DNA of 64,000 nucleotides from Bacteroidaceae bacterium (GTDB lineage: Bacteria; Bacteroidota; Bacteroidia; Bacteroidales; Bacteroidaceae): assembly GCA_017428785.1 (NCBI GenBank), contig JAFRQD010000011.1, forward strand, positions 62,001-126,000, read 5' to 3'. Within the stretch, counting starts at the first letter, position 1. Each line of letters begins with the position of its first letter. Shown here piece by piece: positions 26,628-37,100 of the stretch. The notes under the pieces were generated by a model that ran no database searches, had not been told where the DNA came from, and was given only the letters and a program-made list of their open reading frames with translations. The position numbers and the translations under genes were made by a program.

Positions 26628-27857
26628 CTAATCATATAGGATGTATTTCTGTCTCTTCTGTTTGAACGCTTCCACATCGTCCTTCCAACGGGCGCGTATT
26701 TCTGTTTCGCTGCATCCCTCTTCAATCATTTCACGAACATAGGTTTGGCCCAGCAGCTTATCGAAGAAAGAGGTGAAGAACCCATCTGCCTTGCCCTCTG
26801 CCTTTAGGCAACGATAGGCATCTATAACATATGCCAGGTTCATCTGAGCGTGCCATATCGTATCGTAGGGAATGGCGGAAAGGTCTCTGCCGTAACATTT
26901 CTCACCCATCAGCACAGGGCGTGTGGCTCCTGGCACGCTCTGTGGAGTGAATGAATAGCTGTGGCACGCTTTCATCCCCGGATGGCCGTATTGTTGAAAG
27001 GGCTTGTCCGTTCCTCTTCCCATACTGACCACAGTCCCCTCAAAGGGGCAGAGCGATGGATAGAGATAGACGGACTGCATGTTTGGCAGGTTGGGCGACG
27101 GAGCAACAGGCAAGCTATAGTGGGTCTGATGGGTATAGTTCAGGCAAGGGATTACCGTCAGCCTGCACTCATTGCCCTCGTTGAGCCATTTCTCCCCAAT
27201 TGCCATTTGTGCAAGTTCGCCCAGTGTCATGCCGTGCACTACAGGGATGGGCAGGTATCCCACTCCACTGCGCAATGATGCCATATCGAGGATGGGGCCG
27301 TCCACATAGTGCCCATTGGGGTTCGGACGGTCCAATATGATGACCTCTCTTCCGTATTTCGCACAGGCATCCATCAGGTGGCACATCGTCACATAATATG
27401 TATAATAGCGCAAGCCCACATCTTGAATATCAACTAGCAGCACATCGAACATCCCAATAGCTTCCTCTCCGAGATGCTTCTTGCGATTCTGTCCGTAGAG
27501 CGAAAGGATGGGAATGCCTGTCCGCTCGTCCACTTCGTCTGCCACTACAGCTCCCGCATCGGCACGCCCCCTGAAGCCATGTTCCGGAGAGAAGACAGCT
27601 GTCATCCTTACCCCTCTTTCCACAAGCACATCCAATACATGCCGATGTTCTGTCCCCACAAGCCCTGTTTGGTTGCTGAAGAGCGCCACACGCTTTCCCT
27701 TGAGGAGCGGCAGATAGAGCTCTGTCCGCTCGTCACCTGTCATCACACGTTCAGTCTTTTCTTCCTCATTGTCGCGAGGGCTCTGCCATTCGCAGCCCCA
27801 ATGGTAGCTATATGCTGGCAGAAGAACCAATAACAATGCTATTATTCTTGTCTTCAT
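26628..27857 (-). CDS. namZ: Exo-beta-N-acetylmuramidase NamZ-like (DUF1343, GH171)
   Basis: Removes terminal MurNAc from peptidoglycan fragments for cell-wall recycling. 409 residues from ATG at 27857, which opens a signal peptide MKTRIIALLLVLLPAYSYHWG; the frame reads up to 27911 but then runs through the promoter. Family motifs: GKRVALFSNQTGLVG, AVFSPEHGFRG, IPILSLYGQNRK, DVLLVDIQDVGLRYYTY, VIILDRPNPNGHYVDGPI and PIPVVHGMTLGELA. Alone in its transcription unit with a good promoter. Confidence 0.9.
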   Translation of the reverse strand: MKTRIIALLLVLLPAYSYHWGCEWQSPRDNEEEKTERVMTGDERTELYLPLLKGKRVALFSNQTGLVGTEHRHVLDVLVERGVRMTAVFSPEHGFRGRADAGAVVADEVDERTGIPILSLYGQNRKKHLGEEAIGMFDVLLVDIQDVGLRYYTYYVTMCHLMDACAKYGREVIILDRPNPNGHYVDGPILDMASLRSGVGYLPIPVVHGMTLGELAQMAIGEKWLNEGNECRLTVIPCLNYTHQTHYSLPVAPSPNLPNMQSVYLYPSLCPFEGTVVSMGRGTDKPFQQYGHPGMKACHSYSFTPQSVPGATRPVLMGEKCYGRDLSAIPYDTIWHAQMNLAYVIDAYRCLKAEGKADGFFTSFFDKLLGQTYVREMIEEGCSETEIRARWKDDVEAFKQKRQKYILYD

Positions 27858-27886
27858 TAGTAACAATTCTATTACAGAAACTTCTG

Positions 27887-27894
27887 CAAAGTTA
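27887..27894 (-). promoter_or_regulatory. Promoter -7 box (TAACTTTG) of namZ
   Basis: Reverse strand reads CTTATTCGTAACTTTGCAG, the same core as the tandem promoters at 47307-47484. Confidence 0.78.
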
Positions 27895-27962
27895 CGAATA
27901 AGTAAAGACAATACAAAATAAACAGAGCTTTTTTCGCTTACTTATGCTGCATCTCAAAGACG

Positions 27963-28072
27963 TCAGCAGTGAGGATGGAAAACTTCACACGTCAACTTTG
28001 GAAAATTCACACGTCAACTTTGCAAAATTCACGCGTGAACTTTGGAAACATCACGCGTCTATACAATCCATA
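27963..28072. repeat. 22-bp period array, CACACGTC type, 5 units
   Basis: Units start at 27963 (diverged), 27985, 28007, 28029 and 28051. The three central ones read TCACACGTCAACTTTGG, TCACACGTCAACTTTGC and TCACGCGTGAACTTTGG plus five more bases each; the last keeps TCACGCGTC. It lies between the MFS gene end (19 bases away) and the namZ promoter. Confidence 0.88.
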
Positions 28073-28090
28073 AGGGACAGGCCTCTTGTG

Positions 28091-29443
28091 CTAAACACGG
28101 CGAAGCAGCCAGATTCCAAGCAGACAAACAGGGCCGCAAAGGGCATTGATAAGGAAGTAGCTGCTGAATCCCAATTGCTCTACCAGCAGGCCGCTTATGG
28201 CCATCGGCACAAGCAGGGCGGCCGAGACAAGCGGTATCTGAAGCATGTTGATGGTGTTGCGGTAGCGTGCTCCAGAGATGGCACTAACGGGAAGACGGCA
28301 AATGCCAATGCCCAAGCCGAACAGAAGCTGGGCGGTCATCGTGCAGAGGCACAGTTCCCAAAGCGCTTGTGGCGGCCAAAAGGTCATACCTAAATAGACA
28401 AAAGGCGAGAGAACGATGCACAAAGCCATCGGCCAGAAGAGTCGCTCCAAAGAATAATGCTTGATGAGGCTCCGCCCCATAAAGATGCCGACGCTAAAGG
28501 CTATGACACCAACAGTTCCCTGAGCAAAGCCAATCTCCTGCATCGTGCATTGCAATCCGCCTTGCGCGTGCGATATATATAAATATAGTACGCGCGCGTG
28601 AAACATGAGGCCTTGCGGAAGCAGAAGCAGGAAGAGAATGAGCACAGGCTGCCACCATTTCTCTTGATGACGGATGCGGTCTATGATGCGTAGCTCCGCT
28701 TTTACCGATGCTCCCACACTATGCTTCGAACCACTATCGCCCACACGGGGACTTCTTAACCACATAAGATGATGGAAGAAGAATATCAGGAAGAGCCCTG
28801 CTGCTACATAACAGCCAACAGACCACGAGTAGCGTATCTGCCGGAAATAGACTTGTAGCGTTCCCACCAAGAAGATAAGCGCGCCATAGGTGAAGATGAT
28901 AGCGACTTGAGAGAAAGCCAGCTTTGGAGTGGTAAGCAGTTTCTGAAAGACAGGGCGCAGCATCCGTTCGTAGTACATTCGAGCCGAAAGTTCGTGCCAA
29001 GCGCAAAGCAGGCTGACTAACAACAGGGAAAAGAAGACGGCTGCCGAGCCTCTGTTGAAGGAGAAGGCCAGGAACATGAGACTAATGAAGAGCAAAGCCT
29101 CGATAAGATGCAGCATTTGCCTGAAGTGCCCCACTCTTCTTACCCATGAACGCATAAAGGATTTCAGCACCCAAGGCATGAAGAGCAAGGCCGAACAAAG
29201 TGTTGCCATAGCCGGTGACAATCCCAGTTGGAGAAGCATCAGCAAGGCAACATAAGTCACCATTGCCGCAGGAATCTCTTCCGCAGCAAAAAGAGTGAGG
29301 AACCAAAAACCTCCCCCTGCTCCTCCGAAGGAAGAGCCTCCCACGTCCCCTCCAAGGGAGGGGGGAACGGCGGCGCCTTGCCTCCCTCTCTTTTGGAGAG
29401 GGCTGGGGAGAGGCTGTTTAGTAGCTTCTTGCGATGAGGACAC
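28091..29443 (-). CDS. MFS permease (AmpG-like) with repeat-derived N-terminus
   Basis: 450 residues, about 12 membrane helices. [19 protein letters not shown] and [15 protein letters not shown] resemble helices 1-2 of the AmpG-like permeases that import muropeptides; with namZ next door that role is attractive but unproven. Residues about 11-45 ([13 protein letters not shown] and the Gly-rich stretch after it) are translated intergenic repeat. The start at 29443 lies 26 bases inside proS, but a later start is not obvious because helix 1 follows the repeat at once. Confidence 0.8.
   Translation of the reverse strand: MSSSQEATKQPLPSPLQKRGRQGAAVPPSLGGDVGGSSFGGAGGGFWFLTLFAAEEIPAAMVTYVALLMLLQLGLSPAMATLCSALLFMPWVLKSFMRSWVRRVGHFRQMLHLIEALLFISLMFLAFSFNRGSAAVFFSLLLVSLLCAWHELSARMYYERMLRPVFQKLLTTPKLAFSQVAIIFTYGALIFLVGTLQVYFRQIRYSWSVGCYVAAGLFLIFFFHHLMWLRSPRVGDSGSKHSVGASVKAELRIIDRIRHQEKWWQPVLILFLLLLPQGLMFHARVLYLYISHAQGGLQCTMQEIGFAQGTVGVIAFSVGIFMGRSLIKHYSLERLFWPMALCIVLSPFVYLGMTFWPPQALWELCLCTMTAQLLFGLGIGICRLPVSAISGARYRNTINMLQIPLVSAALLVPMAISGLLVEQLGFSSYFLINALCGPVCLLGIWLLRRV
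29308..29413. repeat. REP-like G/C palindromic repeat read as the MFS N-terminus
   Basis: CTCCTCCGAAGGAAGAGCC, CCCCTCCAAGGGAGGGGGG and CCTCCCTCTCTTTTGGAGAGG are typical intergenic words here. They are in frame with the permease and abut the proS stop. Confidence 0.7.
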
Positions 29444-30899
29444 GCGCCTTGCTTGGTTTGCCTGTTACCATATCCACACCAGGTGTCTGCTCGAAGCCGA
29501 AGGGCACGCAGCGAATGGTGGCCTGCGTCTCTTCCTTGATTCGAGCTTCCGTCTCGGCTGTGCCGTCCCAATGACAGAGGAAGAAGCCGCCGTCCTTGAC
29601 GCGTTCCTTGAACTCCTCGTAGTTGTCGCATTCGTAGATATGGGCATCGCGGAAGGCCTTTGCCTTGGTGAAGATGTTCTTCTGGATATCGTCGAGGAGA
29701 TGCTTGACGCTCTCGGCAATGCCTTCGAGAGGACGCGTTTCCTTCTCGAGCGTGTCGCGGCGCATCACCTCTATTGTGCCGTTCTCCAAGTCTCTTGCTC
29801 CAAGCACGAGACGAACGGGGACACCTTTCAGTTCATAATCAGCAAACTTGAAGCCTGGACGCTTATTGTCGGCATTGTCGTACTTTACACTAATGCCCAT
29901 CTTCTTCAACTCGTCGATGATAGGAGCGACGGCTGCATCCACGGCTGCCATCTGTTCGGGCTTGCCGCCAATGGGAATGATGACCACCTGAACAGGAGCC
30001 AAGGCAGGAGGCAGCACGAGGCCGTTGTCGTCGGAATGTGTCATGATGAGAGCGCCCATGAGACGTGTGCTGACGCCCCAAGAGGTTGCCCAAGCGTATT
30101 CGGGCTTGTTCTCCTTGTTGAGGAACTGCACCTCGAAAGCCTTTCCGAAGTTCTGGCCGAGGAAATGGCTCGTTCCGCTCTGCAGAGCCTTGCCGTCCTG
30201 CATCATGGCCTCGATGGTATAGGTGTCGAGAGCGCCTGCGAACCGTTCCGTCTCACTCTTGACGCCCTGAACAACAGGAACTGCCATATAATCCTCAGCG
30301 AACTTTGCATAGACCTTGAGCATCTGCTGTGCACGTGCCTCGGCTTCTTCTCTTGTGGCATGAGCCGTGTGGCCTTCCTGCCAAAGGAACTCGCTGGTAC
30401 GGAGGAAGAGGCGTGTGCGCATCTCCCATCGCATCACATTGCACCATTGGTTGACCAGCAGAGGCAGGTCGCGATAAGACTGAATCCAGTTCTTGAAGGT
30501 GTTCCAAATGATGGTCTCTGAAGTTGGACGGATGATGAGTTCCTCTTCCAGCTTGGCCGCAGGGTCAACCACAACGCCATCATGCGTTTCGTTGGTCTTC
30601 AGGCGATAGTGCGTCACGACAGCGCACTCCTTTGCAAAACCTTCCACGTGCTCTGCCTCTTTTGAGAGGAAACTCTTCGGAATGAGCAAAGGGAAATAAG
30701 CGTTCTGCACGCCCGTCTCCTTGAACATATCGTCGAGCGTGCGTTGCATCTTTTCCCATATTGCATAACCATAAGGCTTGATGACCATACAGCCGCGAAC
30801 ATCGCTCTGCTCTGCAAGGTCTGCCTTTACTACCAGTTCATTATACCACTTACTATAGTCCTCGCTTCGTTTTGTGAGGAAATCCAATTCTTTTGCCAT
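29418..30899 (-). CDS. proS: Proline--tRNA ligase
   Basis: Charges tRNA-Pro. 493 residues, the short archaeal/eukaryote-like ProRS form without the editing insertion, normal in Bacteroidetes. Seen: [22 protein letters not shown] opening, [30 protein letters not shown] (class II motif 2 region), [17 protein letters not shown], and [15 protein letters not shown]. The C-terminal anticodon domain and a zinc-like CHWDG segment follow. Overlaps the MFS frame by 26 bases. Confidence 0.97.
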   Translation of the reverse strand: MAKELDFLTKRSEDYSKWYNELVVKADLAEQSDVRGCMVIKPYGYAIWEKMQRTLDDMFKETGVQNAYFPLLIPKSFLSKEAEHVEGFAKECAVVTHYRLKTNETHDGVVVDPAAKLEEELIIRPTSETIIWNTFKNWIQSYRDLPLLVNQWCNVMRWEMRTRLFLRTSEFLWQEGHTAHATREEAEARAQQMLKVYAKFAEDYMAVPVVQGVKSETERFAGALDTYTIEAMMQDGKALQSGTSHFLGQNFGKAFEVQFLNKENKPEYAWATSWGVSTRLMGALIMTHSDDNGLVLPPALAPVQVVIIPIGGKPEQMAAVDAAVAPIIDELKKMGISVKYDNADNKRPGFKFADYELKGVPVRLVLGARDLENGTIEVMRRDTLEKETRPLEGIAESVKHLLDDIQKNIFTKAKAFRDAHIYECDNYEEFKERVKDGGFFLCHWDGTAETEARIKEETQATIRCVPFGFEQTPGVDMVTGKPSKARVLIARSY

Positions 30900-30927
30900 T
30901 TGAGTTTATTTTATCTTATTTCTGCTG

Positions 30928-30935
30928 CAAAAGTA
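30928..30935 (-). promoter_or_regulatory. Promoter -7 box (TACTTTTG) of proS
   Basis: Reverse strand reads TTTGTACTTTTGCAGCA, 29 bases before the proS start. Confidence 0.72.
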
Positions 30936-30960
30936 CAAAAAATATATTAAATAAGAAAAA

Positions 30961-30995
30961 AACTCTCAACTCTAAACCCTCAACTCTAAACTTTT
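30961..30995. repeat. CAACTCTAAACCCT low-complexity repeat
   Basis: Two and a half copies of ACTCTCAACTCTAAAC in the divergent gap between proS and the OmpA gene, immediately before the OmpA promoter. Confidence 0.6.
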
Positions 30996-30998
30996 ATA

Positions 30999-31006
30999 TA
31001 TCTTTG
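30999..31006 (+). promoter_or_regulatory. Promoter -7 box (TATCTTTG) of the OmpA lipoprotein gene
   Basis: TTTTATATATCTTTGCATC lies 51 bases before the ATG. Confidence 0.7.
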
Positions 31007-31057
31007 CATCTGAAAAAGGATAATAACAAACAGTATTAACTAACAAAACCAACTAAA

Positions 31058-31798
31058 ATGAAAGCTAAAAAGATTATTTTGGGTGCTTTGGCAATGGCCC
31101 TGGTACTCTCAGGCTGTAACATGAACAATACAACAAAGGGCGGCCTTATCGGCGGTGCCGGTGGCGGTGCTCTTGGTGCAGGCCTCGGCGCGGCAATCGG
31201 CGCTCTGATTAATGGTTCCAGCGGTGCCAAGATGGGTGCAGCTATCGGTGCCGGCGTAGGTGCTGCTGGCGGTACCACAGCTGGTGTGCTCATCGGTCGC
31301 AAGATGGATAAGGCTAAGAAAGAAGCAGAAGCCATCGCTAATGCTCAGGTATCAGACGCTGTGGATGCTAACGGCTACCAGGCTGTGAAGGTTACCTTCG
31401 AGAGCGGCATCCTCTTCCAGAGCAGCAAGGCTGTTCTCAATGCCGCTGCACAGAGCTCACTCACCGAATTTGCCACCAATGTCCTCGCTGCCAATCCTGA
31501 CATGAACGTCGGCATCGTTGGTTACACAGACAACGACCCTTGGAAGGGCAAGACTGCTGAGCAGAGCGTAGCTGCCAACCAGAAATTGTCTGAACAGCGT
31601 GCAGAAGCTGTCAGCAGCTTCCTCCAGAAGCATGGTGCAGCCAAGAACCAGATTAAGGATGTCGTAGGCATGGGCGAAAGCAACCCCGTTGCCAGCAATA
31701 GCACAGCAGCAGGTAAGCAGCAGAACCGCCGTGTGGAGGTATTCCTCTATGCTAGCCAAGACATGATCGACGCCGCTAAAGCAGGAACTCTGCAATAA
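31058..31798 (+). CDS. OmpA-family lipoprotein with glycine-zipper region
   Basis: 246 residues. Lipoprotein signal peptide with lipobox LSGC (Cys about 21), a glycine-zipper stretch (about 27-80, IGGAGGGALGAGLGAAIGAL and a second run) and a C-terminal OmpA-like peptidoglycan-binding domain (about 100-235: VGIVGYTDNDPWKGKTAEQS; LSEQRAEAVSSFLQKHG; NRRVEVFLYAS). Likely outer-membrane lipoprotein tethered to the cell wall. The glycine zipper may insert in membrane. Its 3' end is followed at once by a CTAG-phased repeat and then the transglycosylase gene. Confidence 0.9.
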   Translation: MKAKKIILGALAMALVLSGCNMNNTTKGGLIGGAGGGALGAGLGAAIGALINGSSGAKMGAAIGAGVGAAGGTTAGVLIGRKMDKAKKEAEAIANAQVSDAVDANGYQAVKVTFESGILFQSSKAVLNAAAQSSLTEFATNVLAANPDMNVGIVGYTDNDPWKGKTAEQSVAANQKLSEQRAEAVSSFLQKHGAAKNQIKDVVGMGESNPVASNSTAAGKQQNRRVEVFLYASQDMIDAAKAGTLQ

Positions 31799-31815
31799 GC
31801 CGATATTCCAGGGAA

Positions 31816-31863
31816 CCCTAGGAATGCCTAGGAAAACCTAGAAGCCCCTAGGAAAGCCTAGCT
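31816..31863. repeat. Five CTAG sites at exact 10-bp spacing
   Basis: CTAG begins at 31818, 31828, 31838, 31848 and 31858, giving a strict 10-bp period; three are CCTAGG palindromes. It fills the gap between the OmpA stop and the mtgA start, and CTAG is otherwise rare in this DNA. The last repeat abuts the mtgA ATG. Confidence 0.85.
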
Positions 31864-31864
31864 C

Positions 31865-32548
31865 ATGAGAAAGCTCCAACTCTTATTGCGATGGATTGTG
31901 CTCTTCTTCTTTGGGAGCACAATCCTCGCTGTTTTAATCTATAAGTGGTGTCCCGTCTATGTGACGCCGCTTATGGTGATTCGTTGCGCCCAGCAAGTCC
32001 GTCACGGCGAGCAGATTCGCCTCAAGCATCATTGGGTGCCGCTCGACTCGATGAGCATCTACATGCCCGTCGCCGTGATGGCGAGCGAGGACCAGCGATT
32101 CCTCGACCACAACGGCTTCGACTTTGTGGAAATTAACAAGACACTCGAGGAGCGCCGCTCCGGCAAACGCTTCCGCGGAGGCAGCACCATCACTCAGCAA
32201 ACCGCCAAGAATGTCTTCCTCTGGCCGAAAGCAAGCTGGTTGAGGAAAGGCCTTGAGGCTTATTTCACCGTGCTGATAGAGTTGCTTTGGGGCAAGGAAC
32301 GCATCATGGAAGTTTACCTTAACTCTATCGAAATGGGCGACGGCATATATGGAGCAGAAGCGGTTGCCCAGCAACATTTCGGCCGCAGAGCCATCACCCT
32401 GACTCGTCCTAACTGCGCCCTCATCGCTGCCACACTGCCCAACCCGCTCAAGTTCAGCAGCAAGAACCCCTCCAACTATATGCTGAAACGTCAGACGGCA
32501 ATTATGACGCAAATGCGCCACATTGATGTCTTCCCTCGGGAAAAATGA
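31865..32548 (+). CDS. mtgA: Monofunctional biosynthetic peptidoglycan transglycosylase
   Basis: Polymerises lipid II into glycan strands at the inner membrane. 227 residues: one N-terminal anchor (LLRWIVLFFFGSTILAVLIY) and a GT51 domain. Motifs: AVMASEDQRFLDHNGFDF with the catalytic Glu, RGGSTITQQTAKNVFLWP, KERIMEVYLNSIEMGDGIYG with the second Glu, and AALIAATLPNP-like ending. No transpeptidase domain, so MtgA rather than PBP1. Confidence 0.95.
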   Translation: MRKLQLLLRWIVLFFFGSTILAVLIYKWCPVYVTPLMVIRCAQQVRHGEQIRLKHHWVPLDSMSIYMPVAVMASEDQRFLDHNGFDFVEINKTLEERRSGKRFRGGSTITQQTAKNVFLWPKASWLRKGLEAYFTVLIELLWGKERIMEVYLNSIEMGDGIYGAEAVAQQHFGRRAITLTRPNCALIAATLPNPLKFSSKNPSNYMLKRQTAIMTQMRHIDVFPREK

Positions 32549-32614
32549 ATATCGAAGAAAGCCTCATTTTTCCACTTCTGCAACCCGCTCTATTTTAACA
32601 GCTTAGGAAAGCAT

Positions 32615-32702
32615 AAAACGCCGCCTGCGGCGATGGCAAATTCCGCGTGCGGCGATGGGCATTTCCGCGTGCGGCGATTGCAATCCCCGCGTGCGGCGTT
32701 TT
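32615..32702. repeat. 88-bp element with AAAACGCCGC/GCGGCGTTTT ends, 22-bp period
   Basis: Ends AAAACGCCGC (32615-32624) and GCGGCGTTTT (32693-32702) are inverted copies. Inside, 22-bp units start at 32626, 32648 and 32670, each TGCGGCGAT plus filler ending CCGCG, and a fourth core at 32692. It lies 66 bases after the mtgA stop. The T-rich end could act as a terminator. A CCCCCTACAGGGG string follows at 32706. Confidence 0.88.
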
Positions 32703-32854
32703 ATATCCCCCTACAGGGGCATTCTCGATGTTCCTTTGGATTTCATTTTTGCTAGAACAAAGAAGAGATCTGTTTCTTGCTCGCCAATTATAAAAATATT
32801 TTGTAAAAATTGCACTTTTTGCTATATAGACTTTGCATTTTGGAAAGTTTTTTA

Positions 32855-32862
32855 TATCTTTG
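32855..32862 (+). promoter_or_regulatory. Promoter -7 box (TATCTTTG) of the AAA ATPase gene
   Basis: TTTTATATCTTTGCAGCGC stands 27 bases before ATG 32890, with TTTGCA near -33. Confidence 0.72.
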
Positions 32863-32889
32863 CAGCGCAAAAACTATATAAATACATTT

Positions 32890-34071
32890 ATGTTCGAGTC
32901 TTTTTATAGAATGCATCAGTATCTGGTGGAGCGAACGCAAGCGCCCATCAGACGTGCCCTGATGGATGAAATTGACTGGCACAAGCGACTTATCGGCATT
33001 AAGGGTAGTCGCGGCGTGGGCAGGACGACTTTCCTGCTGCAGTATGCCAAGGAGAACTTCGGTCCAAGAGACCGCCGTTGCCTCTACATCAACATGAACA
33101 ACTTCTATTTCCAAGGGAAAACGCTTTTCCAGTTTGCCCAGGAGTTCATGCAGGCAGGCGGACAGGTTCTGCTCATCGACCAGGTGTTCAAGTACCCCGA
33201 CTGGAGTCACGACCTTCGCCTCATCTACGACCGCTGCCCTCGACTCAAAGTGGTCTTTGCTGGCTCAAGCGTGATGCGGCTCAAGGACGAGAATCCAGAG
33301 CTGAACGGCATCTGTGCAAGCTATAACCTGCGCGGCTTCTCCTTCCGCGAGTACCTGAACCTCAGGGCTGGGACAAACTTCCGCCCCTACACGATTCGCG
33401 AGATTCAGAACCGCCACGAGCACATTGCCGAAGAGGTGCTGCCGCATGTCAATCCGCTCGACTACTTCAACGACTATCTCCATCACGGATACTACCCCTT
33501 CTTCCTCGAGAAGGCAAGTTTCATCGAGAACCTGCTGAAGGCAGTCAACATGATGATTGAGGTCGATATCCTGCTCATCAAGCAGATTGACCTGAAATAT
33601 CTGAGCAAGATAAAGAAACTGCTCTATCTGCTTGCGACAGGCGACTACGGAGCTCCCAATGTAAGCCAGCTGGCTCAAGACCTGCAGACCAGCCGCGCAA
33701 CGGTGGTGAACTACATCAAGTACCTGACAGACGCCCGTCTGCTCAATATGCTCTATCGGCCAGGCGAGGACTTCCCCAAGAAGCCGGCAAGCATCCTCCT
33801 GCACAACACGAACCTGATGTACGCCATGATGCCCGACTTCAACGACGAGCAGATGATTATGGAGACTTTCTTCCAAAACGCTCTCTGGGGACGCCATCAA
33901 GTGCAGAAGGGCGACCGCAGCTGCACATTCATCGTTGACAAGAACATGAGGTTCCGCATCTGTCTGGAACAGCCGAAGCGCAAGAACACAGATGTGCTAT
34001 ATGCCCTCGCCGGCATCAAGGAAGGCCTCGAGCAGGAAATCCCCCTCTGGATGTACGGGTTCCTCTACTAA
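32890..34071 (+). CDS. AAA_14/DUF4143 ATPase
   Basis: 393 residues from ATG at 32890 (the frame opens at 32833 inside the promoter). N-terminal AAA_14 P-loop domain: RLIGIKGSRGVGRTTFLLQ Walker A, and QVLLIDQVFKYPDW in the Walker B position, where the usual Glu after Asp is Gln. VVFAGSSVMRLK is sensor-1-like. Then a winged-helix segment (NVSQLAQDLQTSRATVVNYIKYL) and the C-terminal DUF4143 domain. The family is abundant in Bacteroidetes and its function is unknown. The Gln may slow ATP hydrolysis (inference). Confidence 0.87.
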   Translation: MFESFYRMHQYLVERTQAPIRRALMDEIDWHKRLIGIKGSRGVGRTTFLLQYAKENFGPRDRRCLYINMNNFYFQGKTLFQFAQEFMQAGGQVLLIDQVFKYPDWSHDLRLIYDRCPRLKVVFAGSSVMRLKDENPELNGICASYNLRGFSFREYLNLRAGTNFRPYTIREIQNRHEHIAEEVLPHVNPLDYFNDYLHHGYYPFFLEKASFIENLLKAVNMMIEVDILLIKQIDLKYLSKIKKLLYLLATGDYGAPNVSQLAQDLQTSRATVVNYIKYLTDARLLNMLYRPGEDFPKKPASILLHNTNLMYAMMPDFNDEQMIMETFFQNALWGRHQVQKGDRSCTFIVDKNMRFRICLEQPKRKNTDVLYALAGIKEGLEQEIPLWMYGFLY

Positions 34072-34130
34072 TTCATAAATAATAATACACAGAACAATAA
34101 ATAAGGTAAAAGGTTTTAATCAATATAATT

Positions 34131-37100
34131 ATGTCAAAGGAAAAGAAATTTATCACTTGTGATGGCAACGAGGCTGCGGCTCATGTGAGTTATATGTTCT
34201 CTGAGGTAGCTGCTATCTACCCCATCACCCCGTCTTCGCCTATGGCGGAGCATGTTGACGAGTGGGCCGCTCGCGGTCGTAAGAACCTGTGGGGACAGAC
34301 CGTCAGTGTTCAGGAAATGCAATCTGAGGCAGGCGCTGCCGGAGCTGTTCACGGCTCTCTGCAGGCCGGTGCCCTCACTACAACATTCACGGCATCTCAG
34401 GGCTTGCTCCTGATGATTCCCAACATGTACAAGATTGCAGGCGAGCTGATTCCCTGCGTGTTCGATGTCTCTGCCCGCACACTCGCCAGCCACTCTCTCT
34501 GTATCTTCGGTGACCATCAGGATGTGATGGCGTGCCGTCAGACCGGCTTCGCCATGCTCTGCGAAGGCTCAGTGCAGGAAGTGATGGACCTCACCGCTGT
34601 GGCTCACCTCGCTTCCCTCGAGACAATGGTTCCGTTCGTGAACTTCTTCGACGGCTTCCGCACCTCTCACGAATACCACAAGATTGAGCTCATGGACCAG
34701 GAGGACATCCGCCCCCTTGTCAAGGAAGAGTACATCAAGCGTTTCCGCGACCGTGCCATGAGCCCAGAGCGTCCCATCACACGCGGCACAGCAGAGAATC
34801 CCGAGACCTTCTTCACGCATCGCGAGGCTTGCAACCCATACTACAACAGCGTGCCCGAAGCTGTAGAGAAGTACTTGGGCGAGATCAGCAAGATAACCGG
34901 CCGCGAGTATCACCTCTTCTCATATTATGGAGCAAAGGATGCCGACCGCATGATTATCCTCATGGGCTCAGCAACCGATGCTGCCCGCGAAGCCATCGAC
35001 TACCTGAACGCCAACGGACAGAAGGTCGGCATGATAAGCGTTCACCTCTATCGTCCGTTCTCTGTTAAGCATCTGCTTGCTTCAGTTCCAAAGACCGTGA
35101 AGCGCATCGCCGTGCTCGACCGCACGAAAGAACCCGGTGCAAATGGAGAGCCTCTGTATCTTGACGTCAAGGACGCTTTCTACGATGTCGAGGATCGTCC
35201 ACTCATCGTTGGCGGTCGCTATGGCCTCGGTTCTCACGACACCACTCCGGCACAGATTATCAGCGTCTTCAACAACCTCGCTATGCCCGAGCCCAAGAAC
35301 CACTTCACAGTCGGCATCGTCGACGATGTGACCTTCACCTCTCTGCCTCCTGTCGAGGAGATTGCACTGGGCGGTGCAGGCATGTTCCAGGCTAAGTTCT
35401 TCGGACTGGGTGCCGACGGCACGGTGGGTGCGAACAAGAACAGCGTTAAGATTATCGGTGACAACACCGACAAGTACTGTCAGGCATACTTCTCTTATGA
35501 CTCGAAGAAGTCGGGCGGCTTTACCTGCTCACACCTCCGCTTCGGCGACACACCTATCCGTTCTACATATCTTGTGACGACGCCCAACTTCGTGGCTTGC
35601 CACGTGCAGGCTTACCTGCACATGTACGATGTGACGCGTGGTTTGCAGAAGAACGGCACCTTCCTCCTTAATACCATCTTCGAAGGCGAGGAATTGGCGA
35701 AGTTCATGCCAAACAAGGTGAAGAAGTATTTCGCACAGAACAACATCACAGTCTATACCATCAATGCCACCAAGATTGCACAGGAGATTGGTCTCGGCAA
35801 CCGCACGAACACCATCTTGCAGAGTGCATTCTTCCGCATCACAGGCGTCATTCCTGTTGACCTCGCAGTCGAACAGATGAAGAAGTTCATCGTGAAGTCT
35901 TACGGCTCGAAGGGCGAGGATGTGGTGAACAAGAACTATGCTGCCGTTGACCGCGGTGGCGAGTACAAGCAGTTCCCTGTCGATCCGGCATGGGCTAACC
36001 TGCCTGATGATGCCGAGAAGGCCGACGATGCTCCCGCTTTCGTAAAGGAAGTAGTGCGTCCTATCAATGCCCAGGCCGGCGACTTGCTGCCAGTCAGCAC
36101 CTTCGCCAAGTTCGGCACAGCCGACGGCTCTTGGGAGGTTGGCACAGCTGCTTACGAGAAGCGTGGCGTAGAGGCTTTCGTTCCCGCTTGGAACAAAGAG
36201 AACTGTATCCAGTGCAACCAGTGTGCTTACATCTGTCCTCATGCAGCCATCCGTCCCTTCGTCCTTACCGACGACGAGCTTGCTAAGTTCGATGGCCTGG
36301 AGACTCTCGAGATGAAGGCACCTGCTGCCATGAAGGGCATGCACTTCGTGATAGAGCCTTCTGTGCTCGACTGTCTGGGATGCGGCAACTGTGCTGACAT
36401 CTGTCCGGGCAATCCCAAGCTGGGCAAGGCGCTCACGATGGTTCCGTTCAATCCCGACGCAGCCGACATGAAGAAGATGGCAGCCGATTGGGACAAGCTG
36501 GTGAAGGTTCCCAGCAAGCAGGAGCTTGTCGACATCAAGCAGAGCGTGAAGAACAGCCAGTTTGCTCAGCCTCTGTTCGAGTTCTCCGGAGCATGCTCTG
36601 GTTGTGGCGAGACACCTTATGTAAAGCTCATCTCTCAGCTCTTCGGCGACCGCCAGATGATAGCCAACGCAACCGGCTGCTCCAGCATCTACAGCGCTTC
36701 CATTCCTTCCACACCATACACCAAGAACGAGAAGGGACAAGGCCCATGCTTCAACAACTCCCTGTTCGAGGACTTCTGCGAGTTCGGTCTCGGTATGCAG
36801 CTTGGTCACAAGAAGATGCGCGGCATCCTTCGCGAGAAGGCCGAGGAACTGGTCAAGACCACTGCTTTCGACTGGATGCGCGAGGCCACACAGAAATGGC
36901 TCGACACCTACGATGACTCTGCCGCTAACCGCAAGGCTACAGATGAATTTATAGCAGCTCTCGAGAAGGCCATTCTGCCAATTGATGGAGCCATCGAGTT
37001 CTGGCAGGGTAAGGGCATCGAGCTCTATGGTGCCGAGGTAGCTGCTCAGAAGTTGCAGGAAGCCAAGGATGCCAAGGCTGCAGGCAGCCCCATCTGCCCG

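Noticed and set aside
27963-28072. 22-bp arrays as CRISPR
   Set aside because: Units abut without unique spacers, are only 21-22 bp, and no cas gene is present.
29295-30521. Plus-strand frame (408 codons) opposite proS
   Set aside because: Antisense shadow of a conserved synthetase.
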